Source: Syntrophomonas palmitatica JCM 14374
GTDB taxonomy: Bacteria > Bacillota > Syntrophomonadia > Syntrophomonadales > Syntrophomonadaceae
DNA: 64,000 bases
Direction: 5' to 3'
Assembly: GCF_001311885.1 (NCBI RefSeq)
Contig: NZ_BBCE01000004.1
Location: 1-64,000, forward strand
Both the position numbers and the translations under genes were made by a program. Of this stretch, positions 1 to 10,309 are shown piece by piece. Each line of letters opens with the position of its first letter. Position 1 is the first letter of the stretch. A model generated the notes under the pieces. It ran no database searches and was not told where the DNA came from. It saw only the letters and a program-made list of their open reading frames with translations.

Positions 1-69
1 GCGCACGACTCGAAATCGTGTGAGCCGTTAGCAGCGGCTCCGTGGGTTCGAATCCCACTCTCTCCGCCA
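1..69 (+). tRNA. tRNA-Ser (CGA anticodon), 3' part
   Basis: Only the 3' part lies in the window. The anticodon arm is visible as CACGA-CT-CGA-AA-TCGTG, giving anticodon CGA (serine UCG). It is followed by a long class II variable arm (about 20-40), a T arm with GGTTCGAATCC and an encoded CCA at 67-69. The acceptor 3' strand resembles that of the complete tRNA-Ser at 8.8 kb. The 5' half is outside the window. Confidence 0.93.
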
Positions 70-80
70 TTAAAAACAAG

Positions 81-109
81 AAGCTCTGTCTTAAAAGGCA
101 GAGCTTTTA
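81..109 (+). terminator. Terminator of tRNA-Ser(CGA)
   Basis: Hairpin with AAGCTCTG pairing to CAGAGCTT around a short A-rich loop, followed by TTTT. It starts 11 nt after the tRNA CCA. Confidence 0.8.
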
Positions 110-192
110 ACATGTACCCACGTCGCCCGGCTCCGGGGTTGCGAATACCCCTGCGGGGCACGCGTCCCACTCTCTCCGCCATTAAAAACAAG

Positions 193-221
193 AAGCTCTA
201 TCTTAAAAGGCAGAGCTTTTA
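193..221. terminator. Duplicated hairpin, probable terminator of the copper operon
   Basis: Second copy of the tRNA terminator, with AGCTCT pairing to AGAGCT. On the minus strand it follows the csoR stop codon and is trailed by CTTGTTTTT, so it can end the copA-copZ-csoR transcript. Confidence 0.65.
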
Positions 222-237
222 ACATGTACCCGCGTTT

Positions 238-501
238 TTATTTGCCTATCTTATCGATGATGGCCATGATTTCCTCCAGCTTTTCATCCGCGTCCCCGGC
301 CATAATAGCGTATTTAACACAGTGCTGCAGATGGGCCTGGAGAATTTCTTTATTGACATTATGCAGGATGGCCTGAGTGGCCATAAGCTGGTTGGAGATA
401 TCTATGCAATAGCGGTCTTCCTCCACCATTTTAAGAATCCCGTCGAGCTGTCCCCGGGCGGTTTTTAACAGCCGGGTGACCCGGGTTTTATCTGCTTTCA
501 T
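238..501 (-). CDS. csoR: CsoR-type copper-sensing repressor
   Basis: An 87-residue all-helical DUF156 protein. In this family Cu(I) binding releases the repressor from a GC-rich palindrome and derepresses copper export. The Cys-His-Cys copper triad is complete: Cys32, His57 and Cys61 have the 25- and 4-residue spacing of mycobacterial CsoR (36/61/65). I chose the ATG at 501 because CGGAGG lies 8 nt upstream; the longer open frame to 651 has no ribosome site. It is the last gene of copA-copZ-csoR, and a CsoR-like operator lies before copA, so autoregulation is likely. Related RcnR/FrmR repressors have other ligand sets. Confidence 0.9.
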   Translation of the reverse strand: MKADKTRVTRLLKTARGQLDGILKMVEEDRYCIDISNQLMATQAILHNVNKEILQAHLQHCVKYAIMAGDADEKLEEIMAIIDKIGK

Positions 502-681
502 GCGGCGCCTCCGAAAAATATATTTATTAACGCAATACTTCTTATCCGGCTTCGAAATACCCGGAAAATTCCCTGCAGAGCGCCTGACACAATCGACTGC
601 GATGGCGCTGTACATAAAGTGCTTATTAAGCGGGGTTTTGCAAAACAACAAACAGATTCGCTTCTATCAACTCGCTGACAT

Positions 682-897
682 CTATTTAACTTCATACCCG
701 GCTTGTTCTACAGCATCCTTGATCTGTTCGATTTTGACCTGATCCTGGTTAAAAACCACACTTACTTTTTTATCTGCAAGGTCTACATCCACATTGCCAA
801 CGCCATTCAAGGCAGACAGGGCCGATTTAACCGCGTGGACGCAGTGCATGCAGGACATGCCTTCGACATTCAGAACCGCTTTAGATTCACTGGCCAT
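682..897 (-). CDS. copZ: Copper chaperone CopZ (HMA domain)
   Basis: A 71-residue single heavy-metal-associated domain with the copper-binding motif GMSCMHC near residue 13 and the usual beta-alpha-beta-beta-alpha-beta pattern. It is expected to carry Cu(I) in the cytoplasm and hand it to the P-type ATPase CopA. AAAGGGGG lies shortly before the ATG at 897. It sits 38 nt downstream of copA and upstream of csoR in one operon. Confidence 0.92.
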   Translation of the reverse strand: MASESKAVLNVEGMSCMHCVHAVKSALSALNGVGNVDVDLADKKVSVVFNQDQVKIEQIKDAVEQAGYEVK

Positions 898-935
898 ACA
901 TATTTACCCCCTTTCGCGATCAAATATCCCTGTAA

Positions 936-3145
936 CTAAATGTTTTGATTCGGATTAAAGCGCCGCAGGCTTAACGAATTGGTGACCACGGATACTGAAC
1001 TGAAGGCCATAGCTCCTCCGGCGATAATAGGATTCAGCATACCCAGGGCGGCAAAGGGAATACCGATAATATTATAGATAAAAGCCCAGAACAGGTTTTG
1101 CTTGATTTTCTTCATTGTCTGGCGGGACAAGCGAATAGAAGCGGGAATAGTCCTCAAATCGCCCCGCATTAAGGTTATATCGGCTGCTTCCATAGCCATA
1201 TCGGAGCCGGTGCCCATGGCCATGCCGATGTCAGCCGCAGCCAGGCCGGGGCGTCATTAATGCCGTCTCCCACCATAGCTACGGTTTTCCCCATGGCCTG
1301 GAGTTTCATAACCTCCTCAGCCTTTTTTTCCGGCAGCACTTCGGCCAGCACCTTATTGATACCGGCTTGACGAGCTATGGCGGAGGCGGTGCGCTGGTTG
1401 TCGCCGGTTATCATGTATACTTCTATACCCATTTTCTGTAGTTCAGAAACAGCCTGGCGGGAACTTTCTTTAATAATGTCAGCCACGGCGATAATCGACT
1501 CCAGGTTACCGTTTACCGCCATAATCATAGCGGTTTTCCCTTCGTTTTCCAGGGCGGCCAGGCGCGGCTCGGCTGTTTCAGTATCAAACCCCTTCTCCAG
1601 CATCAGTTGTCTGGTGCCAATATATACCGTTTGTCCGTCTATTACCGCCCTGACTCCCCGGCCGGGAATGGCGGCAAAATCAGAGGGGCTGTCCAGGGCA
1701 GGCATTTTTGCCCGGCCTTTTTCATAGATAGCAACGCCCAGCGGATGCTCCGAACCCTTTTCCGCTATGCGGCTATACGCATAATAGCCTGCCGGTCTAA
1801 TTGTCCCAGGCTGATTACATCGGTTACTTCCGGCTGACCCCGGGTAATGGTGCCGGTTTTATCCAGTACTACCGTATCTATTTTATAAGCGGTTTCCAGA
1901 TGTTCACCGCCTTTAATCAGGATGCCGTTTTCCGCGCCCTTTCCCGTTCCGACCATAATAGCCGTGGGGGTAGCCAGGCCCATGGCGCAGGGACAAGCTA
2001 TGACCAGCACCGCCACCGCGTTGGTCAAAGCCCGGTTGACTTCACTGCCGGTGAAATACCAGGCTAAAAAGGTGACTGCCGCAATCAGCAGGACCACCGG
2101 GACAAACACACCCGCCGCCAGGTCAGCTATCTTTTGAATAGGCGCTTTGGAGCCTGAGCATCCTCGACCATTTTGATGATCCGGGCCAGAGCGGTATCTT
2201 TACCTACCCGGGTAGCTTCGAATTTGAAAGCGCCGAACTTATTTATGGTAGCGCCATAGACCAGGTCGCCGGCTTTTTTATCAACGGGCAGGCTTTCCCC
2301 GGTCAACATGGATTCATCAAGTGAAGAGACGCCGTCTATAATTTTGCCGTCTACAGGTATCTTTTCACCCGGTCTTACTACGACCAGGTCTCCCGGTACG
2401 ACTTTTTCAATAGGGATATCTTCTTCCCGGCCCTGCCTTTCGACTCTGGCGGTGCGAGGCTGAAGCTCAGCCAGTTTTTTAATGGCTTCCGAGGTTTTGC
2501 CTTTCGCCACGGCCTCTAAATATTTGCCTAAAAGGATTAATGTTATAATGGTACCCGAAGCCTCAAAATGCAGGCCGGTCATGGTTATCCCCGCGGCAGC
2601 CGGTTCAAACACAACCTTATACAGGCTATAGAAAAAAGCCGCCGAAGTTCCCAGGACGATCAGCACATCCATATTAGCCCCGCCTGATCGAACCGCATAA
2701 TATGCGTTTTTATAAAACCGGGCCCCGATTATAAATTGAATGGGCGCAGCAGCAACAGTTGAAAATAGGGGTTATATATGATGTTTAAGGCATTGATACG
2801 CACCATGAATATACTGAAAAACATCGCTAAAATTAACGGAAAAGCTAGAATAGCAGAGGCGATAAACAAGGAACGCAGGGTTTTGATTTCCAGGTCGTCT
2901 TCCTCGTTTTTTCGGTAATTGCTGTTCTCTTTTATCAGGGCAGCATCATAGCCTAATCCCTGCACAGCTTTTATAAGGTCATCAGCTTTAATCTTTACCG
3001 GATCATATAAGACGGCAGCCTTTTGCGCGGCCAAATTAACCGCAGCCGAATTGACTCCGTCAAGGGAATTTAGTTTCTTCTCTATACGCGCGGAGCAAGC
3101 CGCACAGCTCATGCCCGAAAGCTTGAAGGATTCTTGACGCAGCAT
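936..3145 (-). CDS. copA: Copper-exporting P1B-type ATPase CopA, four apparent frameshifts
   Basis: Pumps Cu(I) out of the cell using ATP. Parts in order: one N-terminal HMA domain (GMSCAAC, about 3110), actuator TGES (about 2305), membrane motif CPC (about 1995), phosphorylation motif DKTGT (about 1855), the SEHPLG nucleotide-binding motif (about 1750) and GDGIND (about 1265). The reading frame breaks near 2741, 2143, 1779 and 1247. Each break is repaired by adding one base, three of them in short G or C runs, giving a normal 737-residue protein. Start: ATG 3145 with AAAGGAG upstream. The breaks look like sequencing errors because every catalytic motif is intact. First gene of the copper operon. 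Confidence 0.9.
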
Positions 3146-3236
3146 GGCCACAGCTCCTTTACACAGGTTTTGGTTTGATAATAAATTTGCCCCTAATCTT
3201 CTGGTTTTAATATGATTTATTAAAAAGGCCGCTCGC

Positions 3237-3297
3237 ATACCCCCCCACCCCTGGGGGGTATTGTAATATTTGTACCGCCTTAACGAACTGCTGTCAA
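3237..3297 (-). promoter_or_regulatory. copA promoter with CsoR-like operator
   Basis: On the minus strand TTGACA (3292-3297) and TACAAA (3269-3274) are separated by exactly 17 bp. Immediately downstream, 3237-3261 is a GC-rich dyad of the form ATACCCCCC...GGGGGGTAT, the kind of site CsoR repressors bind, placed over the predicted start of transcription. The copA start codon is about 90 bp further on. Confidence 0.8.
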
Positions 3298-3545
3298 CCA
3301 AAAATTTAGAAAAGTATCTGGTTCGCATGTTCCTGATGGGTTAACCACCGGCATCAGAACAGCGAATTATAAACATACGAATATATGCAAGATCAACAAC
3401 TGTTTTTAAGCAGTCGTTTTTGTTTTTTATAGGCAATTTTATAGCAAATACAGGTCTAAATTTTGAGAAAAACAAAAAATAATACAGGAAAAATAGAGAA
3501 AATGTAGAAATTATTATAACAGATAATTTAAGGGGGTAATAATGT

Positions 3546-4889
3546 ATGCGGGATATAGAGAAAAAATATCGCGGCAAGCTCGTTACACCGCAAGAGGCTG
3601 TAAAAGCAGTTAAGTCGTATGACATGGTGCAATATAATTCATATAACGGCGTGCCGCCAACCCTTGACCGGTGTCTGGCGGCCAGACGTGATGAACTGGA
3701 AGGAGTAATAATAAACACCAGTATAGCGCTTTTCCCGCTATATACAATAAGTTCAGACCCCAGCCAGAAGCATTTCCTTTATGATAACTGGCATGCTTCC
3801 AGCGCAGATCGCAAGCTTGCCGATGCCGGGAATTATTACTATGTGCCCTTCCTTTACTATGAAATGCCTGCCTTTTTAGAACGGGAAAAACCGATGGACA
3901 TTGCCATGGTTCACGTTTCGCCCATGGACGAACGGGGAAATTTCAATTTTGGTCCCAATGTAGGACATGCCAAGGCTATAGTTGACAACGCCAAAACGGT
4001 AATTGTCGAGGTCAACCAAAACATGCCTGTGGTCTGCGGCGAAACCGGCCATGAAGTCAATATCGATGAGGTGGATATGGTGGTGGAAGGGGACAACTCG
4101 CCTTTATTTACTGTTTTGCCCGCTAAAGCCGATGAAACTGACCGGCAGATTGCCGATCTGGTTATGGAGCAGATTGAGGATGGGGCGTGTTTGCAGTTGG
4201 GCATCGGCGCAATGCCCAATACAGTTGGCGAATTGATTGCGGAATCCGACCTGAAGAATCTGGGTGTGCACACTGAAATGCTGGCTGATGCTTATGTAAG
4301 GATGGCAGAAGCCGGTCGCATTACGGGAATGAACAAGGTTACTGACCGGGGGAAAATGACGTTTACTTTTGCCATGGGGTCTCAACTTCTCTACGATTTT
4401 ATTAACCAAAATCCTCAATGCATTTCACGGCCGGTATTAGAGGTAAACACCCCGCATCTCATCGCCCGCAATCCCAAGGTTATCGCCATTAACAACGCCA
4501 TCGAAATTGATTTGTTTTCACAAATCAATTCTGAATCAGCAGGGACAAGACAGATATCGGGAACAGGCGGCCAGGTAGATTTTATGCTGGGAGCTTTTAT
4601 GTCGCCGGGAGGTAAAGGCATTATCTGCATGACATCCACTTACAAGAACAAACAGGGCCAGGTTATTTCACGTATTCGTCCCACTTTATCCCCGGGGACC
4701 ATTGTAACCGTTCCTCGCACCATTGCCTACTGGGTGATTACCGAATATGGAGCCGTCAACCTTAAAGGGCGCTCCACCTGGCAGCGGGCCGAGGCTCTTA
4801 TCAGCATAGCTCACCCTGATTTCCGCGATGATTTGATTAAAGAGGCACAGAAGATGAACATCTGGCGTCGCAGCAGCCGGACAGTGTAA
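3546..4889 (+). CDS. Acetyl-CoA hydrolase/transferase family CoA-transferase (butyryl/4-hydroxybutyrate type), copy 1
   Basis: A 447-residue class I CoA-transferase of the butyryl-CoA:acetate / 4-hydroxybutyrate group, which moves CoA between carboxylic acids through a glutamyl-CoA intermediate. The likely catalytic Glu is residue 244 in LGVHTEM, at the place of Glu238 of the clostridial 4-hydroxybutyrate enzyme. The C-terminal glycine-rich stretch [13 protein letters not shown] is typical. AAGGGGG lies about 10 nt before the ATG. A paralogue of equal length lies at 11.6 kb. Acyl specificity cannot be read from sequence; butyrate metabolism is the best guess. Confidence 0.85.
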   Translation: MRDIEKKYRGKLVTPQEAVKAVKSYDMVQYNSYNGVPPTLDRCLAARRDELEGVIINTSIALFPLYTISSDPSQKHFLYDNWHASSADRKLADAGNYYYVPFLYYEMPAFLEREKPMDIAMVHVSPMDERGNFNFGPNVGHAKAIVDNAKTVIVEVNQNMPVVCGETGHEVNIDEVDMVVEGDNSPLFTVLPAKADETDRQIADLVMEQIEDGACLQLGIGAMPNTVGELIAESDLKNLGVHTEMLADAYVRMAEAGRITGMNKVTDRGKMTFTFAMGSQLLYDFINQNPQCISRPVLEVNTPHLIARNPKVIAINNAIEIDLFSQINSESAGTRQISGTGGQVDFMLGAFMSPGGKGIICMTSTYKNKQGQVISRIRPTLSPGTIVTVPRTIAYWVITEYGAVNLKGRSTWQRAEALISIAHPDFRDDLIKEAQKMNIWRRSSRTV

Positions 4890-5032
4890 TAAAAACCGGT
4901 ATTCACCGCAGCAGCATTAGTTGAAACTTAAAATAAAATTATGCTGTAAAATGGTCAAACATGGTAAAATATATGGAAGATTCGACAGAATAGGTCGATG
5001 TTTTACCGGGTTGGACGCGAGGTTTACAGAAT

Positions 5033-6350
5033 ATGCTCGAAGTACAACGGTTTTTATACTTAATATTTCCTTATGTTTTCTGCACTACTATTTCAGCCTT
5101 AATCATCTGGAATGAAGATTGGCGGAAGAACGGCAAGCAGCTTCTGATATATTCGGTTTTAGCGGGAATAACCCAGACAATGAGTTACCAGATAAATAAT
5201 GAAGCCATCCGTTTTCCCCTGGAGATAGTAAGCGGATTCCTTTGGATGTGGATTGTTTTTCGCCGTTCGTTTCCCTGGGTGGCCAAAATATTCACGACCT
5301 CCTATGTAACGGGCATACCAATGGTAATCTTATCTCTGATATTTTGCTCTTATATTTTGGGTTTGACCCCGAGTGAAGTCATTAATAACAGCAGGATGTG
5401 GCTGGGCGTTACCCTTCCGATTTTTGTTCTGGGAACTATATGCATTGCTCTGGTTAAAAGGCTGTGGGCACGGAAATGGAATATGACGTCTTTTGAGAAT
5501 ATTCAGGGCTGGGCTGTAGTGGCATCAGCTGCTTCTTCAATTGGCGGTCAGCATGGGCTTAATCTGGTCCCTGTCAGCGGTCAGGGAAAACAACTACTGG
5601 TTTATCATGGCCAGTATCGGCACCATCGTCATATTTACTATAAGCCTTCTCATTATGGTGACTTATATGAAATCTCTGCGCAAACAAGCTATAATCTCCA
5701 CTCACGATGCTGTATCGGAAAATGTTTTGGAACTGTTGAACACGCTTAAGGCGCAGCAGCATGATTATATTAACCATCTTCAGGTACTCAGCGGATTGTC
5801 GCAGATGCGAAACCTGGAGGGACTCCAGGAATATCTTAATCAATTGATATTTGAAGTTCGAAGCCTGGATGAAACCACGCCAATTCGAAACCCGATTCTG
5901 AATGCCCTGGTTAATGCGAAAATTTCACAGGCGGAAGCTCGCGGCATCAAGTTGAACCTGGATATCCAGTCAGGGTTTGAGGGTATTGAATACGCGGCAA
6001 TTGATTTGAGCCGGATTTTAGGCAACCTTATTAATAATGCCATGGATGCTGTAGAGGGCAGGCCCTACCGGCAGGAAGTTGACATTAATATGAGGGATAA
6101 GGGAAATGATTTCGTTTGCGAAGTGCAGAATCCATGGACAGGTGATTTCCCCGGGCAAAACAAACTTTTTTCTCCGGGTTTCAGTACCAAACAGGGTGAA
6201 CACAGCGGGCTGGGTTTGTATATCTGCATGCAGCTGGCATACCGGCTGCGTGGTGAACTGGACTGCAGATACAATCCGCAGGAAGGCGTGGTGTTTACCA
6301 TCAGCATTCCCCGGCTGGCGGATGCTGGGGCCGCAGAAAAAGAGCTGTAA
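5033..6350 (+). CDS. Membrane sensor histidine kinase with Spo0B/CitA-type dimerisation helix, one frameshift
   Basis: About 439 residues after repair. The N-terminal half is a polytopic membrane region of roughly six hydrophobic segments. Then come a phospho-acceptor helix (QQHDYINHLQVL) and a GHKL ATPase with N-box NLINNAMDA and G-box SGLGLY. The frame changes near 5541; restoring two bases to a GG run gives a continuous transmembrane reading. No response regulator is adjacent, so it is an orphan kinase whose partner is unknown. It follows CoA-transferase 1 by about 140 bp, which may hint at sensing of organic acids, but that is only inference. A split into two proteins is the alternative. 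Confidence 0.75.
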
Positions 6351-6402
6351 TAGACAGAAGTCTGGAATCCGCTGTGGTATAATAATTAACGATAAAAAGA
6401 GA

Positions 6403-6444
6403 AATGCAGCCAGGTTGGTTTGAACAAGCGGCTGCATTATTTTA
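6403..6444 (+). terminator. Hairpin between the kinase gene and topB
   Basis: AATGCAGCC (6403-6411) pairs with GGCTGCATT (6430-6438) around an 18-nt loop and is followed by ATTTT. It is a candidate terminator for the kinase, or a leader structure of topB, since an extended -10 (TGGTATAAT, 6375-6383) lies just upstream. Confidence 0.4.
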
Positions 6445-6459
6445 TGCGAGGTATTTATT

Positions 6460-8539
6460 ATGAAGTCGCTGGTACTGGCTGAAAAACCCAGTGTGGGCCG
6501 GGAAATAGCCCGGGTATTGCAATGTAATCAAAAGGGTAAGGGTTATATGGAAGGACCGCGTTATGTGGTTACCTGGGCCCTGGGCCATCTGGTAACCCTG
6601 GCCGAGCCTGATGATTATGATCAGAGGTTAAAACAGTGGCGCATGGAGGATTTGCCCATGCTGCCGCCTAAAATGAAGCTCAAGGTTATCCGCCAGACTT
6701 CACAGCAATACCAGGTAGTCAAATCATTAATGAAACGTGACGATATTAAGGATTTGGTCATAGCCACCGATGCCGGGCGCGAAGGAGAACTGGTAGCCCG
6801 CTGGATCATGGAGATGGTCCGCTGGCAAAAGCCTTTTTATCGCCTGTGGATTTCCTCTCAGACTGATGACGCTATCCGCGAAGGATTTGCTCACCTGCAG
6901 CCTGGAACCAATTATAACAACCTTTATGACGCGGCTGTCTGCCGGGCCGAGGCCGACTGGTTAATCGGGCTCAATGTTACCCGCACCCTGACCTGCAAAT
7001 ATAATGCCCAGTTAAACGCGGGCCGGGTGCAGACCCCTACCCTGGCCATGATAGTACAGCGGGAAAATGAAATCAACAAGTTTGTGCCGGTCGACTACTG
7101 GACCCTGCGGGCAGATTTCGGCGATTATTCCGGGGACTGGCGGGGCAAGGACGGGGCGCGTCTCTACCAGCTGGCTCAGGCTGAGGAAATAATAGCCAGA
7201 GTTAAAAACCAGGCCGGAGTAATTAAGAATATTAAGACCGAGGCCAAAAGCGAACCCCCGCCCCTGGCTTATGATCTTACCGAACTGCAAAGGGACGCCA
7301 ACCGCCGCTACAACTGGCCGGCGCAAAAGACCCTGGCGGTTTTGCAGGATCTCTATGAACGGCACAAACTGGTTACCTACCCCCGCACTGATTCGCGATA
7401 TATAAGCCAAGATATTGTGCCGACATTACCACTGCGCTTAAAGAGAATGGGGGTTGGACCCTATGCGGCTCTGGTGAAGCCATTGCTTAATAAGCCTTTG
7501 CATCCGGGCAAACGTTTTGTTGATGACAGCAAAGTAAGCGATCACCATGCTATTATCCCCACGGAACAGGCGCTTAATTTGGCCGCGCTGGATGAAGACG
7601 AGAAACGCCTTTATGACCTGGTGGCGCGCCGTTTTATAGCGGTGCTTTACCCGCCTACCGGTACGAGCAGACAACTATTATTACCGAAGTTAATGGCGAG
7701 AACTTCCATTCCCGGGGGAAAATCGTTGCGGACCCGGGATGGCGGGTCATCCAGGCCGCGATGCCGGACAAGGATGATAAGGATGAGGATGAACTGCCCG
7801 AACAGACCCTGCGCCGCCGCGAAAAAGGCGAAAAGGTGCAGGTAAAAGCATGCAAAAGCAGCAAACATAAAACCAAACCGCCTTCTCGTTATAATGAAGC
7901 CACCTTATTGACCGCCATGGAGAACTGCGGCAAGATGGTGGAAGACGAGGAACTGCGCGAAGCCATCAAGGCAGCGGGCTGGGGACCCCGGCGACCCGCG
8001 CCGAGATTATAGAAAAACTCATCCATACCAGTTATATCGAACGCAACGGTAAGGAACTGGTTCCCACCTCAAAAGGGATGCAGCTAATCGGCCTGGTACC
8101 CCCGGCTCTGAGGTCTCCCGAGCTAACTGCCCAATGGGAACAGCGGCTGGCGGATATTGCCAAAGGGCAGGGCAAGAAGAACGCTTTCATGACTGATATC
8201 CGCAAAGATGCCGCTGATATGGTGCAGACTGTGCGTCAGGGAGAGGCGGTATATAAGGCTGACAATGTTTCCAAGACCAAATGCCCTATGTGCGGGCGGT
8301 ATATGCTGATTGTAAGCGGCAAGAAAGGCCGGATGCTGTCCTGCCCTGAACGCTCCTGCGGCTATCGTCAGCCGGAGAAGGGCGATGATTTTGGACGTCC
8401 CGGCAGCCGCGCTACCCAGCGGCTGATTGCCCAGTACAGCGATAATGAAGAGATCGGCACCAATGTAGGCGAACTGCTCAAGGCCGCGCTGGAAAAAAAG
8501 CATGCTTCAGAAGGGGATAAAGGCAAATCCGGGAAATAG
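6460..8539 (+). CDS. topB: DNA topoisomerase III (type IA), two frameshifts
   Basis: Type IA topoisomerase that relaxes and decatenates DNA by single-strand passage. The N-terminal Toprim domain starts MKSLVLAEKPSVGREIA and contains TDAGREGE; the active-site region has KLVTYPRTDSRYIS (Tyr at about residue 307). The C-terminal part carries a four-cysteine zinc-finger-like motif (CPMCGRY...CPERSCGY). Two single-base losses in C runs, near 7655 and 7992, break the frame; repaired length is 693 residues, normal for TopB. GAGG lies 8 nt before the ATG. Confidence 0.92.
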
Positions 8540-8707
8540 AACATACTTAATGCGCATCCAGTATTCAGTCAGTCCAGAATGAAACAGTAATGGAAGAATG
8601 GAAGGTGAGCGGTCAAAGTAAACGCAACGCTTTCCTGCTGGCAGGGCCGCGTTTGCTTTGTCTGCTGAGGCCCAGTAATGGAAAAACATGAAAAGACGTC
8701 AGGGGAC

Positions 8708-8736
8708 TTGCGGCAAAATCAATTTACGGGTAAAAT
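8708..8736 (+). promoter_or_regulatory. Candidate promoter of tRNA-Ser(GGA)
   Basis: TTGCGG (8708-8713) and TAAAAT (8731-8736) with a 17-bp spacer, about 70 bp before the tRNA. The rest of 8540-8806 shows only a weak inverted repeat (8615-8659) that may end topB. Confidence 0.5.
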
Positions 8737-8806
8737 ATAAAAGCTGTGGTATGCAGAATGTTACAGCGACAGCCGGGAGTTCGGCTCCAATTTAATAGGT
8801 TAACAC

Positions 8807-8901
8807 GGAGAGGTGGCTGAGTTTGGCTGAAGGCGCTCGATTGGAAATCGAGTAAGGGGTCAAAAGCTCCTTCGCGGGTTCGAATCCCGCCCTCTCCGCC
8901 A
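8807..8901 (+). tRNA. tRNA-Ser (GGA anticodon)
   Basis: Complete 95-nt class II tRNA. Acceptor GGAGAGG pairs with CCTCTCC, the anticodon loop reads TTGGAAA (GGA, serine UCC/UCU), a long variable arm follows, then a T arm with GGTTCGAATCC, discriminator G and encoded CCA. Confidence 0.97.
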
Positions 8902-8914
8902 TTTAAGAATTATC

Positions 8915-8947
8915 AAGGGGTTTCGGAATCGTATCCGAAACCCCTTT
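8915..8947. terminator. Terminator after tRNA-Ser(GGA), shared with the convergent operon
   Basis: Strong 13-bp stem with AAGGGGTTTCGGA pairing to TCCGAAACCCCTT, followed by T residues on the plus strand. The DUF1992 gene ends just beyond it on the minus strand, so it may work in both directions. Confidence 0.85.
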
Positions 8948-8956
8948 TCATATTTT

Positions 8957-9563
8957 TTACAATCGGGAGGACGGCCCGTCTTCATATAAATCCTCTATTT
9001 CTTCAACTATGCGCTTCATTTCAGCCTCTACATCAAAATTGGAGCGACCCAGGCTGAGAACGGGGCATTGGAGGTTATAATCCAATATTTTTTTTTGAAA
9101 TCTCCTCTAAGCGATCCCGGATTTCGTTGCAGAACTCTTTCTTTTTTCGTTCATAACGGTTTATGGTCCAGCTGCCGGGTTTCTCACTAAGGACAACCTG
9201 GGTATACTTTTTGAAATATTCAACTTCTTTATTCAAATTGGCTCTTAATGTATCGATTTCCTTATATAATTGGATCCAGTACGGTACATAACCGGCGTCT
9301 TTAAGGATTTTATTAGCCATGTGCAAGTCACCCTGTTCAAAGGGGTTTATATCCAGATCAAGCGGCTTGCCGGCCCCCTCCAGATGGTCAAACTCTCCCT
9401 GTTCCACAGCTTTTTTCATTAATGATCCTACCAGGTCGTGCTGCCCAATCAAACGAAGGGTTCTTTGCATTTCAAAGGGGAAATCCTCCCTCCAGCTTTT
9501 ATCAGATATCTTTTCGGCTATATTCTGTTTTCTTGAATTATTTTCATGCCAATCTTTGTTCAT
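8957..9563 (-). CDS. DUF1992 (DnaJC28-type conserved domain) protein, frameshift in an A9 run
   Basis: A soluble helical protein of about 202 residues. The DUF1992 signature is clear: GEFDHLEGAGKPLDLD (about residues 57-72), then LNKEVEYFKKY. Its function is unknown; the domain occurs in DnaJ-like proteins. A frame change lies in a run of nine A residues (about 9087-9095). Restoring two A gives a tail with QCPVLSLGRSNFDVE, which matches the expected DUF1992 C-terminus and ends at 8957. Without repair the protein stops at 9075. AAAGGAG precedes the ATG. Last gene of the MerR operon. Confidence 0.75.
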
Positions 9564-9594
9564 AGCTTGCTCCTTTCATATCTTAATGAGCAGA

Positions 9595-10272
9595 TCACCA
9601 TATCAGCGGAATCAAGCGGTAGGGTGTTTTGCGCAAATAGTCCTTATACCCCGGCAGGTCTTGTGCCAACAAACGCTCTTCTTTTATGATCCGGAAAATA
9701 TTGACGGGAATAAACAAACAGGCGAAAATTAATGCCCAATACGAACCCAGGGCCAGAGGGGTAGACAATTCCATGATCAAAAGCCCCAGATACATGGGAT
9801 GGCGGACAATGGCGTAGGGTCCGGTGGTAATAACCGGTTGTTCATGCTCAACCTGTATAATAGTCGAGGCATAGCTGTTTTCCTTAAATACTGCGATAAT
9901 CAAAACATACCCCAGAAAAACCAGGATATTAGCTGCTATCACCAGCCAAACCGGAACGGCAGACCAGTGAAATCGAAAATCAAAACCGGGGATTAAATAC
10001 GTCAGCATGGCCAAAAGCGATATAAATTTTATGATGACTGGCTGCGGTTCCTTTTCTTTGATATTCATTCGTCTTGATAACAGGCCGGGGTCTTTTTTCA
10101 GGAAATAGGCGGCAACAAAGAGGGTCAGTACAGCAAATATCGACCACCAGATCCATCCTTGCCAAAACCTTAACGAACCGGCGGGAAGAAACAGGACGAG
10201 TCCCAGGCCTATCATTATAATTAATGGCACCAGATAAGCCTTGGATAATGATACCTGTTCATTATCTGCCAT
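9595..10272 (-). CDS. Isoprenylcysteine carboxyl methyltransferase-family membrane methyltransferase
   Basis: 225 residues with five to six membrane segments. The SAM-binding C-terminal signature of the ICMT/PEMT superfamily is present: GPYAIVRHPMYLG (about 152-164), a conserved Glu-Glu pair in IIKEERLL and GYKDYLRKTPYRLIP at the end. In bacteria these enzymes methylate lipids or small molecules; the substrate is unknown here. GAGGAGGT lies 7 nt before the ATG. It lies between the MerR regulator and the DUF1992 gene and is probably the main target of that regulator. Confidence 0.82.
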   Translation of the reverse strand: MADNEQVSLSKAYLVPLIIMIGLGLVLFLPAGSLRFWQGWIWWSIFAVLTLFVAAYFLKKDPGLLSRRMNIKEKEPQPVIIKFISLLAMLTYLIPGFDFRFHWSAVPVWLVIAANILVFLGYVLIIAVFKENSYASTIIQVEHEQPVITTGPYAIVRHPMYLGLLIMELSTPLALGSYWALIFACLFIPVNIFRIIKEERLLAQDLPGYKDYLRKTPYRLIPLIW

Positions 10273-10309
10273 TGGAATTACCTCCTCATTTAAAATATAA
10301 GCCTCACTA

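Larger units (their letters stand above)
53..234. repeat. 70-bp direct repeat duplicating the tRNA-Ser tail and its terminator
   Basis: Positions 53-122 and 165-234 are near-identical (two mismatches, at 88/200 and 120/232, offset 112). Each unit holds the last bases of tRNA-Ser including CCA and the following terminator hairpin. Between them (123-164) lies a degraded T-arm-like stretch with a small hairpin (CCCCTGCGGGG). The second unit is therefore a broken tRNA 3' end and not a gene. It could be a slippage duplication or the scar of an element that integrated at the tRNA 3' end. Confidence 0.9.

Noticed and set aside
4981..4987. Spo0A-box match (TTCGACA, complement of TGTCGAA) before the kinase gene at 5033
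   Set aside because: A 7-mer is expected about eight times by chance on both strands of a 64-kb window; no promoter context supports it.
8507..8689. Short minus-strand open frame in the gap before tRNA-Ser
   Set aside because: No ribosome site, no recognisable sequence, overlaps the topB end.
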